DNA of 64,000 bases from Burkholderia sp. HI2500 (lineage in GTDB: Bacteria; Pseudomonadota; Gammaproteobacteria; Burkholderiales; Burkholderiaceae), in assembly GCF_002223055.1 (NCBI RefSeq), contig NZ_NKFL01000006.1, positions 372,001-436,000 on the forward strand. Reading direction: 5' to 3'. Shown here piece by piece: positions 1 through 7,996 of the stretch. Both the position numbers and the translations under genes were made by a program. How positions within the stretch are numbered: the first letter of the stretch is position 1; the number at the start of each line of letters is the position of its first letter. Under the pieces are notes generated by a model that did no database searches, was not told where the DNA came from, and worked only from the letters and a program-made list of their open reading frames with translations.

Positions 1-1445
1 CGGTAGAACAGGTCTTCGCGGAACGTGCCTTCCGCGATCATCGCGCGCAGGTCGCGATGGGTCGCGCAGACCACCCGCACGTCGACCGGCACCGCGCGCG
101 CACCGCCGAGCGGCATCACCGCGCGTTCCTGCAGCACGCGCATCAGCCTGACCTGCTGCGCGAGCGGCATGTCGCCGATTTCGTCGAGAAACAGCGTGCC
201 GCCGTCGGCCTGCACGATCTTGCCGGGGCTGCCGCGCTTGCGTGCGCCGGTAAATGCGCCGTCCTCGTAACCGAACAGTTCGGCCTCGATCAGCGAATCG
301 GGCAGCGCCGCGCAGTTGACCGCGACGAACGGGCCGTCCGCACGCGGCGATGCCTGGTGCAGGGCGCGGGCGAGCCATTCCTTGCCGGTGCCGGTCTGGC
401 CGAGGATCAGCAGCGGCAGGTCGCGCCCGCGGATCTTCGCGACGCGTTCGAGCACGGCGGCCATGCGTGCGTCGCCCGTGTCGAGCGTCGCGAACGTGAT
501 CGTGTCGGGGTCCGGCGTGCGCACCCGTGCGGCGGGCGTGGGCGGCGTGACGGCGACGGTGGTCTTGTGTGCTTCCGCGAATTCGCAGCGCGCCAGCACG
601 CGGACGCCGGTCGACAGCGTGAGGCGGAACATCGCGCCGGGCGCGCGCGCCGCCTGCTGCGCGAGCTGGCCGAAGCGCATGCCGAACAGCGCGTCGCTGG
701 CTTGATGCTGCAGTGCATCGAACGATGCGCCGAGCTGGAATTGCGCGCTGCGGTTCGCGGCGATCAGCCCGCCGTCGGGGCCGAAGGCGACGAGCCCGGC
801 GAACAGCGAATCGACGCATTCCTCGTGTGCATGAAAGCGCAGCCGCAACGCTTCCGCGCACTGGTTCGCGAACAGGTGGTTCTCGATCAGTTGCGCGGAC
901 ATCCGCACGAGCGCGAGCGTATGCGGGCTCGAGCCGCGCGGGTCGCCGCTCACGTCGAGCGTGCCGAGCGTGCGGCCGAACGGATCGAAGATCGGCGCGC
1001 ACGAGCAGGTGAGGATGTGGTTGGCGCGCAGGAAGTGTTCGGACCCATGCACGGCGACGGCCTGGCCCGATGCGAGCGCGGTGCCGATCGCGTTGGTGCC
1101 GCGTGCGCCTTCCGTCCATGACACGCCGGTACACAGCGCGACGCGGTTGGCTTTCTCGATGAAGTCCGCGTCGCCGATGCTGTGCAGGATCACGCCGTCG
1201 GCGTCGGTCAGCAGCACGAGGCTTTGCGTGTCGGCGATCTGCGCGTGAAGGTTCTCCATCACCGGGCGGGCGTGCGAGAACAGTGCGTGATTCGTGTCGA
1301 GCAGTTCGCGCAGCGCGAGGCGCGACAGCGGCGAGAAATCCGGGCGTTCGTGCGCGCGCAGGCCGACCGCGGTCGAACGCGCATGCGCCTGCGCGAGCAG
1401 GTCGGTGCGACCCGCGGTGGCGGGCAGCACGAAAGGTTGCGGCAT
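1..1445 (-). CDS. Sigma-54-dependent transcriptional activator with GAF sensor (5' part, truncated by window edge)
   Basis: The reverse strand reads open from an ATG at 1445 to the window edge, about 481 codons. The N-terminal ~200 residues resemble the GAF sensor of AcoR-type activators. From about residue 320 an AAA+ domain follows, with Walker A GQTGTGKE near residue 348 and the sigma-54 contact loop GAFTGA near residue 395. The C-terminal part of the ATPase and the Fis-type DNA-binding domain would lie beyond the left edge. Members of this family hydrolyse ATP to open sigma-54 promoters in response to a small ligand bound by GAF. The target genes and ligand cannot be told from this window. 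An AGGAGA-like site precedes the start. Confidence 0.9.
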   Translation of the reverse strand, partial: MPQPFVLPATAGRTDLLAQAHARSTAVGLRAHERPDFSPLSRLALRELLDTNHALFSHARPVMENLHAQIADTQSLVLLTDADGVILHSIGDADFIEKANRVALCTGVSWTEGARGTNAIGTALASGQAVAVHGSEHFLRANHILTCSCAPIFDPFGRTLGTLDVSGDPRGSSPHTLALVRMSAQLIENHLFANQCAEALRLRFHAHEECVDSLFAGLVAFGPDGGLIAANRSAQFQLGASFDALQHQASDALFGMRFGQLAQQAARAPGAMFRLTLSTGVRVLARCEFAEAHKTTVAVTPPTPAARVRTPDPDTITFATLDTGDARMAAVLERVAKIRGRDLPLLILGQTGTGKEWLARALHQASPRADGPFVAVNCAALPDSLIEAELFGYEDGAFTGARKRGSPGKIVQADGGTLFLDEIGDMPLAQQVRLMRVLQERAVMPLGGARAVPVDVRVVCATHRDLRAMIAEGTFREDLFY

Positions 1446-1460
1446 GACTTGTCTCCTGTC

Positions 1461-1607
1461 GACAGCAGTTAGCGCTTTAGCGCTTACTGCTGTCCCATGC
1501 TTCGCGGTCGGCAGCAGTTAGCACTTCAGCGCTTACTGATGTCCCATGCTTCGCGGTCGAACCCGGTGAGCATTTCAACACTCACTCAGGCCCCATGCTC
1601 CTCGAAA
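1461..1607. repeat. Three degenerate ~50-bp tandem repeats, each with an internal dyad
   Basis: Two close copies (1461-1510 and 1511-1559) and a decayed third (about 1560-1607) lie directly upstream of the sigma-54 regulator. Each contains an imperfect inverted repeat; in unit 1 the arms are CAGCAGTTAGCGC and GCGCTTACTGCTG. Units 1 and 2 end in the same CCCATGCTTCGCGGTCG string. They may be multiple operators or relics of local duplication. The rest of the 420-base gap up to 1865 shows nothing I can name. Confidence 0.75.
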
Positions 1608-1865
1608 TCGGCCGATCCGGCGCACGCCTACGCACCGAAATCCTCTACGGATTCCCGCCTTCGCGTGCGGCGCACCATCGGTGTGCGAACGGCAGCCATC
1701 CGGGTACGCATCATCATACAAGCGCCGCGTACGAAGCGCGACCGCGAACAAAATCCCCTTGCTTTTAAATGCCCGCCTGCAATGATGGAAATGGAGCACG
1801 CACGCGCCGTGTTCCGCATTGCAACATGCATGCGACGCGACATGCATCCGTTCGGGAGACGCATC

Positions 1866-2057
1866 ATGGTTCGGACGGAACTGAGAGTCGTGCTGGCGGC
1901 CATCGCCACATTCATCATGCTGGGCGGCATCGCCGTGGCGATCCACGGGCTGCTGTTCGATCTGACCGATGCGGTGCGATACGGGGCGGCCGCGATCGCG
2001 GTGGGCGCCACGACGGCTGCCATCGCGCTCAACGTCTGGCCGAACGACCCTCACTGA
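1866..2057 (+). CDS. Small two-helix membrane protein, function unknown
   Basis: A 63-residue ORF with a GGGAGA ribosome site six bases before its ATG. The sequence is almost entirely two hydrophobic stretches, about residues 8-27 and 38-57, separated by a short loop, with basic residues before the first helix and a polar end. This fits a small inner-membrane protein. A longer in-frame ORF begins further upstream, but the ribosome site and the hydrophobic start favour the ATG at 1866. I do not recognise a family. It stands alone, with no operon partner. Confidence 0.6.
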   Translation: MVRTELRVVLAAIATFIMLGGIAVAIHGLLFDLTDAVRYGAAAIAVGATTAAIALNVWPNDPH

Positions 2058-2297
2058 CGCCGGTTTCCGAAACGGTGCCGGATGCCGCGCTGATCTGACG
2101 AAATGCGCGTCGGAACGACGCACGCCGGAAAATTTGTCTCCTGCGCGAAACCGTCTAAAGTGGAAATCAACCGGCATGCATTGTCCGCGCCTATCCCCGC
2201 GGGCAGTGCCTCCGCCGGCGAGCCCGCGTACATTTCGTCCGGCCGGTAGCGGACGACGGACGCGGTCATTCGTTTTCTACCGGTCGAGGCGGCTCCC

Positions 2298-2585
2298 ATG
2301 CAGATCCATTTCACGAACGAGAAGCCCGAGTATTCGGGGCGCGACCTGATGCTGGCGTTCACGGCGTTGGTCAATGGCGAGCGCGTCCAATGTCAGATCA
2401 CCGCCGAGGCGCTGGAAGATCACTTCGGCGCGGCGTCGCCGCGCTTCGAGGACATGGTCGGCGCATTCGACCAGCACCGCGATCGTATCGAGGCGGCTGC
2501 ACGTCGCCTGCTGTCGGAGACGCGTGCGCAATGCGTGACGCTGCGCAGCGGCTACGTCCGCTTCTACGAGGCCAACTGGCGCTGA
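2298..2585 (+). CDS. DUF1488 family protein
   Basis: A 95-residue soluble protein whose layout matches DUF1488: an N-terminal EYSGRDLMLAF segment, a VQCQITAEALEDHFG segment, then a helical region ending in a short beta strand (CVTLRSGYVRFYEA). Proteins of this family are small, single-domain and common in Burkholderia; their function is unknown. The gene is monocistronic. Its ribosome site is weak (GAGG, about 10 bases upstream). The family call rests on pattern resemblance only. Confidence 0.75.
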   Translation: MQIHFTNEKPEYSGRDLMLAFTALVNGERVQCQITAEALEDHFGAASPRFEDMVGAFDQHRDRIEAAARRLLSETRAQCVTLRSGYVRFYEANWR

Positions 2586-2771
2586 CGACACGACGCCCGT
2601 CTGGCGGCGCACGTCGCTGAACGCTGCGCACGCGAAGACGTTGCCTTGCACGCAATGCCGTTCGGCGGGGCCGGGCGGCATTTTCGTATGCGGGCTGTGC
2701 CGGGTTGCCCGCGCGTCGGCATGGCCGTGCGTGTCGATTCGTCAGGATCGCAGAAGAATCATGCGAAAACG

Positions 2772-2799
2772 AAAACGCCACCCGAAGGTGGCGTTTTTT
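2772..2799. terminator. Bidirectional rho-independent terminator
   Basis: A perfect stem AAAACGCCACC / GGTGGCGTTTT closed by a CGAA loop (2783-2786), followed on the plus strand by TTTTTT and preceded by an A-rich run that gives T-rich RNA on the minus strand. It lies between the DUF1488 gene and the convergent NCS2 permease and should stop both transcripts. Confidence 0.9.
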
Positions 2800-2834
2800 C
2801 ATCGTGCATCATGCCGCGCGCCGAAGCGCCGCCG

Positions 2835-4136
2835 TCATTCGCTGCCGAGATAGAAGAAGCGGAACAGGAACACGGCTGCGATGAGCCACACGATCGGCTT
2901 GACCGAGCGGGCCTGGCCGGTCAGCAGCTTGAGGCCGCCGTACGCGATGAAGCCGAATGCCACGCCGTTCGCGATCGAGTACGTGAACGGCATCAGCAGT
3001 GCGGTCAGTGCGGCCGGCACGGCTTCCGTGGCATCGTCCCACGGCACCTCGACCATTTCGCGCAGCATCAGGCACGACACGTACAGCAGGGCCGGTGCCG
3101 TCGCGTAGGCCGGCACGACGCCGGCAAGCGGCGCGATGAACAGGCACGCGAGGAACAGCACCGCGACGGTGATGGCCGTCACGCCCGTGCGGCCGCCGGC
3201 CTGCACGCCCGACGCGCTTTCGATATACGCGGTGGTCGACGACGTGCCGAGCACCGAGCCCGCGACGATCGCCGTGCTGTCGGCGAGCAGCGCCTTGTTC
3301 AGGCGGTTCATCTTGCCTTCGACGAGCAGGCCCGCGCGGTTCGCGACGCCCATCAGCGTGCCCGTCGCGTCGAACAGCTCGACGAGGAAGAACACGAGGA
3401 TCACGTTGATGATGCCGGTCGACAGCGCGGCGCCGATGTCGAGCTTGAACAGCGTCGCGTCGATCGACGGCGGCGCGGAGAACACGCCGTGGAACTGGTT
3501 GTCACCGAAGAAGAACGACAGGATCGTGACGCCGATGATGCCGATCAGGATCGCGCCGCGCACGCGCAGGTGGTCGAGCGTGACGATCGTGAAGAAGCCG
3601 ACGATCGCGAGGATCGTGTCGTGCTTGTGCAGGTCGCCCAGCGTGACGAGCGTGGCCGGGTTGCCGACGATCACGCCCGACGTCTTCAGCGAGATGATGC
3701 CGAGGAACAGGCCGATACCCGCGGTGATCGAGATCCGCAGCGATTTCGGAATGCCGTTGACGATCGCCTCTCGTACGCGGAACAGCGTGACGAGCAGGAA
3801 CAGGCAGCCGGAGATGAACACCGCGCCGAGCGCGGCCTGCCACGTGAAGCCCATTCCCTTGACGACCGTGTACGCGAAATACGCGTTCAGGCCCATGCCG
3901 GGCGCGCATGCGATCGGGTAGTTCGCGTACAGCCCCATGATGAGCGACGCCAGCGCCGCGACGAGGCAGGTCGCGACGAACACGGATTCCTTCGGCATGC
4001 CGGCGTCGCCGAGGATCGCGGGGTTGACGAAGATGATGTAGGCCATCGTCAGGAACGTGGTGACGCCCGCGAGTATTTCGGTGCGGAAGTCGGTGCCGGC
4101 TTCAGCGAAGCCGAAATACCGCTTGATGGATTCCAT
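2835..4136 (-). CDS. NCS2 family nucleobase permease (AzgA/GhxP-like)
   Basis: A 433-residue polytopic membrane protein. Its N-terminal half carries family-typical segments: TFLTMAYIIFVNPAIL near residue 28, then a CAPGMGLNAYF block around residue 85. About 12-14 membrane segments are visible, as expected for the AzgA branch, which imports adenine or guanine/hypoxanthine by proton symport. I chose the start MESIKRYFGF because GGAGAAA sits 8 bases before it; upstream in-frame codons have no such site. It is monocistronic, ending at a strong terminator. Purine specificity cannot be assigned from sequence reading alone. Confidence 0.92.
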   Translation of the reverse strand: MESIKRYFGFAEAGTDFRTEILAGVTTFLTMAYIIFVNPAILGDAGMPKESVFVATCLVAALASLIMGLYANYPIACAPGMGLNAYFAYTVVKGMGFTWQAALGAVFISGCLFLLVTLFRVREAIVNGIPKSLRISITAGIGLFLGIISLKTSGVIVGNPATLVTLGDLHKHDTILAIVGFFTIVTLDHLRVRGAILIGIIGVTILSFFFGDNQFHGVFSAPPSIDATLFKLDIGAALSTGIINVILVFFLVELFDATGTLMGVANRAGLLVEGKMNRLNKALLADSTAIVAGSVLGTSSTTAYIESASGVQAGGRTGVTAITVAVLFLACLFIAPLAGVVPAYATAPALLYVSCLMLREMVEVPWDDATEAVPAALTALLMPFTYSIANGVAFGFIAYGGLKLLTGQARSVKPIVWLIAAVFLFRFFYLGSE

Positions 4137-4925
4137 GAAGGCGTTTCTCCGGTCGGTTGTCGTGTTGCTTGTTGTGCCGAATTGTTGTAAAGGCAGCGCG
4201 GCCGGCTTACTGTAACCAGCCACTATTGCCCGGCTATCGGCGGATTGTAATAGCGCGGATAGCTCGGACGATATAGTTGGAGGGCACGATCGAAAGATCG
4301 ATCGGCTGCCTGCGCGCGAACGGTCTGGCAGCCCGGCCGCGCGACGAAGGCGCGCATTTTACCGGTTCGGGCGGAACGGGCCGGCAGAAATGGCTGAAAC
4401 GGGAGCGGGATGCGCGAACGACGCCGGCCGATGCGTGCGCAACGGCGTGCAAGACGGCACGCGCGGTGGATCACGCGGCGTGGATGCGGGATGATGACAT
4501 CCGACTGAAACGGAGCGCCCGCATGCTGCAAGAACGCGGGGCAGGCGGCGCGTGCGCGCGAACGCACGTGCGTGGCCGGTGCGGATGCCCGGCAGCGGCG
4601 TGCAGCGGCCATTCGTCAGTCCAGGCGGGTGCAGATATCGGGCTATCGTGCGCCGAAGCCGTCCCGCCCGCAACTGTCATTTCGTGAAGCGGGGGCGACT
4701 GTGGTTTCTGTGTAAAAGATTGCAAGACCCCATCGCATAAACCGGCAAGTCTTTCTAGGATAGATACACCGCGCATGCACACGCCGGCCGGAAATTGCCG
4801 ACGCGGGGGAGTCGCAGTCCGTGCAGGCCGGGCGGTGAAGTGCGGTCAAGGCCGTTGCGTGTTCGGGCAGGCACGGCCGCTTGCGATTGCCCGATGCGGG
4901 TTCGTCCGTAATCACGGAGGTCAGC
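4137..4925. other. 789-base intergenic region, no gene supported
   Basis: Several short ORFs exist on both strands but none has a ribosome site together with plausible protein composition. A small hairpin CGATC-GAAA-GATCG lies at 4287-4300, in the leader of the permease. No tRNA or recognised riboswitch is seen. The stretch 4700-4775 is relatively AT-rich and may hold the promoter of the next gene. Confidence 0.5.
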
Positions 4926-5204
4926 ATGTTGAACTGGATCAGCCGTTGGGCGATGCGACACGCCCCCACGCCGGAAAAAACCGCTGCGTCGATGCTCGTG
5001 ACGGCGCGCATGGAACTGTTCGCAGCCGAACAGCGCGTCATCGACGCGAAATTACAAGCGGATTACTGGCGCACACGTGTGTCATTCCTGGAAGAGGTGC
5101 AGAAGCAGGGCATCGATCCGTGGGTGACCTCGCAGGCAGCGCAACGTCCCGACCTCGAGTCCACTCCCCGAAGCACGGGCCCGCGTCTCGCCGCCAGCAC
5201 CTGA
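4926..5204 (+). CDS. Small conserved-type hypothetical protein, helical
   Basis: A 92-residue protein preceded by a perfect GGAGGT four bases before ATG. Residues about 17-62 (from TPEKTAASM to FLEEVQ) look like one long amphipathic helix or coiled coil; the C-terminal 25 residues are polar and probably disordered. There is no signal peptide or membrane segment. I do not recognise a family and the neighbours give no functional clue. The strong ribosome site and gene-like composition support it as a real gene. Confidence 0.65.
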   Translation: MLNWISRWAMRHAPTPEKTAASMLVTARMELFAAEQRVIDAKLQADYWRTRVSFLEEVQKQGIDPWVTSQAAQRPDLESTPRSTGPRLAAST

Positions 5205-5281
5205 TGCACCTGCTGCATCCCGTCGCTGCGCACGGCGCGCGATCGGTCGCGGCACGCACTGGCGTGCCGCGTCATTGAAAG

Positions 5282-5315
5282 CGCACCCGCGATGCGATAG
5301 CGCGTCGCGGGTGCG
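5282..5315. terminator. Hairpin between convergent genes, probable terminator
   Basis: An 11-bp perfect stem, CGCACCCGCGA (5282-5292) with TCGCGGGTGCG (5305-5315), lies between a rightward gene and the leftward DsbC-like gene. The T-runs after it are weak on both strands, so termination may be inefficient. Confidence 0.5.
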
Positions 5316-5334
5316 TGCATTTCTTCGAGCAGGT

Positions 5335-5925
5335 TCAGTCGTTCAGCAACGTTTCGATGGCGGGTGCGGAAACCGCACCGGACATCATGCGGCCGTTCGC
5401 GTTGAACAGCGTCGGCGTGCCGCGCAGGCCCAACGCAAGGCCGAGCGAGCGGATCTGCGCGAGCGGTGCCGCACACGTGCCTGCAGCAGGTTGCACGTTG
5501 TCGATCATCCACGCTTTCCACGCCGCATTCCGGTCATTCGCGCACCAGACGCCGCGCGCATGCGCGGCGGCCTGCGGATGGAGTCCCTCGAGCGGATAGA
5601 GGAAGGTGTGAATGGTCACGTTGTCGATCCGTTCCAGCGTGCGCTCCAGTCTTTTGCAATAGGAACAATCCGGATCGGAGAAGACGTAGAGCGTCCGCTT
5701 GCCGTTGCCGCGGACCGTCTGGATCGCGTGGGCGCGCGCCATCGACGCCAGAACCGCGCCGGTGTCGCGCTCGGCAATGCGGGTGCCGGGGGGCAGCGTG
5801 ATCGCGCCGGAAGACGCCGCGGGCGCGCCGTGACTTGCCGGTGCGGGCGCCGCGTTCAGGATGGAGGGGAGGCTCGCGAGCAGGCTCGAAAGCACGGTCA
5901 ACCGGAGCAGCATTCGTTTTGTCAT
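5335..5925 (-). CDS. Short DsbC-like thiol:disulfide interchange protein
   Basis: A 196-residue exported protein. The start MTKRMLLRLTVLSSLL gives a clean signal peptide. The thioredoxin-fold part contains the active site SDPDCSYCK near residue 90 and the cis-proline loop GTPTLF near the C-terminus, both typical of DsbC/DsbG. The region between signal peptide and active site is only about 60 residues, so the N-terminal dimerisation domain of classical DsbC (about 216 residues mature) looks shortened. Function inferred: periplasmic disulfide reductase or isomerase recharged by DsbD. A second, longer DsbC-like gene lies at 33367-34089. It has no clear operon partner. Confidence 0.85.
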   Translation of the reverse strand: MTKRMLLRLTVLSSLLASLPSILNAAPAPASHGAPAASSGAITLPPGTRIAERDTGAVLASMARAHAIQTVRGNGKRTLYVFSDPDCSYCKRLERTLERIDNVTIHTFLYPLEGLHPQAAAHARGVWCANDRNAAWKAWMIDNVQPAAGTCAAPLAQIRSLGLALGLRGTPTLFNANGRMMSGAVSAPAIETLLND

Positions 5926-6079
5926 GTTGATTCGGTATGCGAATAGTTTGGAAGATCCGCACACCACGTACGTACGTGACCAACGAGTGCGAGTCCGGTT
6001 CAGTGCATGCCGTGAACGCGTCGGCGATGCCCGGCCGACCGGGCATCACGCCGGCGTGCTCGGGCAACGCGCACGGCGC

Positions 6080-6238
6080 TCAGTGGCCGGCGGCTTCCGC
6101 GCTTGCCTGGTCGTTCGCGTGGTCGCTGGTCTGTTGCTGGGCAGCGGGCGCGTCGTGATCAGGATCGTCGCAGGCCACGGCGTTGCCGCTGACGGCGAAT
6201 GCTGCGGCGAGAGCAAGTATCACTCGGGATGCGTTCAT
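6080..6238 (-). CDS. Small exported Asp/His-rich protein
   Basis: A 52-residue protein with GGAGATT before its ATG. Residues 1-22 form a signal peptide ending SGNAVA-C, which might be cleaved by signal peptidase I or, less likely, act as a poor lipobox. The mature part of about 30 residues is rich in Asp, His, Gln and Ala (CDDPDHDAP...). This composition could bind metal ions but no family is recognised. It is separated by 154 bases from the DsbC-like gene downstream on the same strand. Confidence 0.6.
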   Translation of the reverse strand: MNASRVILALAAAFAVSGNAVACDDPDHDAPAAQQQTSDHANDQASAEAAGH

Positions 6239-6484
6239 CAGATAATCTCCGGTTTCGATGGGTGGGAACGCCTTCTCGGGTGACACAAGGCGTTCGGGAT
6301 ACGTAGTGTGTCCGCGCCGCATCGATGCGACCAACTTCCTGAAGAGAATCTCAATACGCGGGTGCTTTCGGTCCCTTGTTCCCGCTGGCGCGAGCGTCGC
6401 GGGCGGCTGACGGGCAACGTGCTTGCGCGGCCCGTCGTGTTCTCCGTTCGATTCACTGGACCGGACGGACGGCGCGCAAACTCG

Positions 6485-6515
6485 AAAAAAAAGCCTCGGC
6501 CGTTTCCGGCGAGGC
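6485..6515 (-). terminator. Rho-independent terminator of the leftward 10.7-6.7 kb operon
   Basis: Read on the minus strand, a GCCTCG...CGAGGC stem with a further GC-rich inner stem is followed by eight T residues (A-run at 6485-6492 on the plus strand). It lies 209 bases after the last operon gene. The remaining 6239-6693 interval contains no supported gene. Confidence 0.8.
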
Positions 6516-6693
6516 CTGGTGTGACGGGCGGCGGTGCCCATCGGCGCGCTGACGCGCCGGCGCCATCGATGACGCACCGTTTCGTGCCTGTGCCCGGCGA
6601 TGGATCGCGATGGCAATGAGCGCGAACACAGGCACGCGAGCGCGTGCGTCGCCGCGCGGTGGCGTCAACGGCAGTGTTCGACGCGGGCGCGGG

Positions 6694-6981
6694 TCACGCG
6701 TCGCGTTGCGCGAGCCCGTTCACGAGCAGCTCGGACAGCAGGCCCGTCATCCCTTCCGGGTGCGTGGCCGCGCGGGCCTTGAGCTGTTCGACGAGGTCGG
6801 CGTTGAGCTTGCAGGCGAACGGCACGAGGCCCTGTTCCTGGTCGAGCTTGCGCTGCGCGCGGCGGTCGAGCTTGGTGGCTTCTTCGGCGCCCTTGCCGAA
6901 ACGCGCGGAGCTGGATTGCTTCAGCGCGTGCGTCAGCTTGAGCGCCTTGTTCTTTTCGAGATCGGTTTTCTTCATGGCCAT
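6694..6981 (-). CDS. Small ribbon-helix-helix-like protein
   Basis: A 95-residue basic protein. GGAGGT lies six bases before the chosen ATG. The C-terminal part, from FACKLNADLVEQLKARA to LLSELLVNGLAQRDA, has the strand-helix-helix pattern of ribbon-helix-helix DNA-binding proteins (short beta strand, then two amphipathic helices). The N-terminal half is lysine-rich and charged. It is the last gene of the leftward operon and could be its regulator or an unrelated DNA-binding protein. The fold assignment is inference from the hydrophobic pattern. Confidence 0.65.
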   Translation of the reverse strand: MAMKKTDLEKNKALKLTHALKQSSSARFGKGAEEATKLDRRAQRKLDQEQGLVPFACKLNADLVEQLKARAATHPEGMTGLLSELLVNGLAQRDA

Positions 6982-7059
6982 CGCGGCACCTCCGGGAAAT
7001 GAAGCCGCGATTGTACGCATTTCGGCGGGCGACGCCCGCCGAGCCCACGGGAAACCCGT

Positions 7060-7965
7060 TCAGGCACCCTTCGTCGTGCCCCAGTTGCCGCCGTGCGCGG
7101 CCGCCTGCGCGGCCGGCGAGCGGGCGAGGTAAGCGAGCGCCTGTTCGGTCGAGCCTTCGTGGTGCGGCGTATAGCCCGGCTTGAAATAGCGCAGCGCCGC
7201 GCCGATCACCTTCCAGAACGACGGCAGATGCCCGCGCCGCGAGCCTTGCCACCACGCGAGCACGAAACCCGGGTAGCGGCCGGCGGCCGGGTCGCGCCGG
7301 TACATGAACTTCGCGCCCGTCGTGATGTAGTAGAGCAGCAGCAGGATCACGAACGCCATGTGCACGCAGCGCTCCGGATAGGTGCCGCCCAGGTGCCGGT
7401 AGATGTCGAACGCGACCGTGCGGTGCTCGACTTCCTCGGCGCCGTGCCAGCGCAGCAGGTCGACCATCGTCGGGTCGGCCTTGCCTTCGTCGAGCCCGTG
7501 CGCGTTGAGCACCCAGTTGCCGAGATAGCCGAAGAAATGCTCGAGCGACGCGATCACCGCGAGCTGCTGGCGCAGCCAGAAACGCGTATGGCCGATCTTC
7601 AGCCCGAGCGGCTGTTCGCCGAGCACGCGCGTGAAGAGGCGATTGAGCTTCTGCGTGAACGGCTTCGTGTCGATCCCGTGCCGGTCGTAGTAGTGCTTGA
7701 GCACGCCGCCGTGCGAACGCGAATGCACGGCTTCCTGCCGCAGGAAGCCTTCGGCCTCGTCGCGCAGGCGCGCATCGGTGATCAGCGGCAACGCCTTGTT
7801 GTACACGCGGCAGAACCACAGTTCGCCTTCCGGGAACAGCAGGTTCAGCGTGTTGATGATGTGCGTGCTGCCCGGGTCGTTCGGCACCCAGGTAACCGGC
7901 GTGTCGCTGAAGTCGAACTTCACGTGCCGGGCCTTGATCTTGTGATAGTCGGCGGTATCGGTCAT
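7060..7965 (-). CDS. Predicted metal-dependent (di-iron) hydrolase, COG3687-like
   Basis: A 301-residue protein resembling the predicted metal-dependent hydrolase family (PF10118). Metal-ligand candidates are visible as Glu/His pairs in helices: DEAEGFLRQEAVHSRSH near residue 70, a HFFGYLG helix near residue 145, and WHGAEEVEHRTVAFD near residue 175. One hydrophobic stretch around residues 200-218 (VILLLLYYITTG) could touch the membrane. The reaction is unknown in this family. It lies 31 bases downstream of the hydrolase::dehydrogenase fusion, with GGGAGA before its ATG, so the genes are probably co-transcribed; a role in lipid or xenobiotic turnover is inference. Confidence 0.82.
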   Translation of the reverse strand: MTDTADYHKIKARHVKFDFSDTPVTWVPNDPGSTHIINTLNLLFPEGELWFCRVYNKALPLITDARLRDEAEGFLRQEAVHSRSHGGVLKHYYDRHGIDTKPFTQKLNRLFTRVLGEQPLGLKIGHTRFWLRQQLAVIASLEHFFGYLGNWVLNAHGLDEGKADPTMVDLLRWHGAEEVEHRTVAFDIYRHLGGTYPERCVHMAFVILLLLYYITTGAKFMYRRDPAAGRYPGFVLAWWQGSRRGHLPSFWKVIGAALRYFKPGYTPHHEGSTEQALAYLARSPAAQAAAHGGNWGTTKGA

Positions 7966-7996
7966 CTTGTGTCTCCCTGTGCGGCGTCGTGCGCCG

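Noticed and set aside
2156..2185. TAAAGT as a sigma-28 promoter before the DUF1488 gene
   Set aside because: No GCCGATAA-like box follows at 11 bases.
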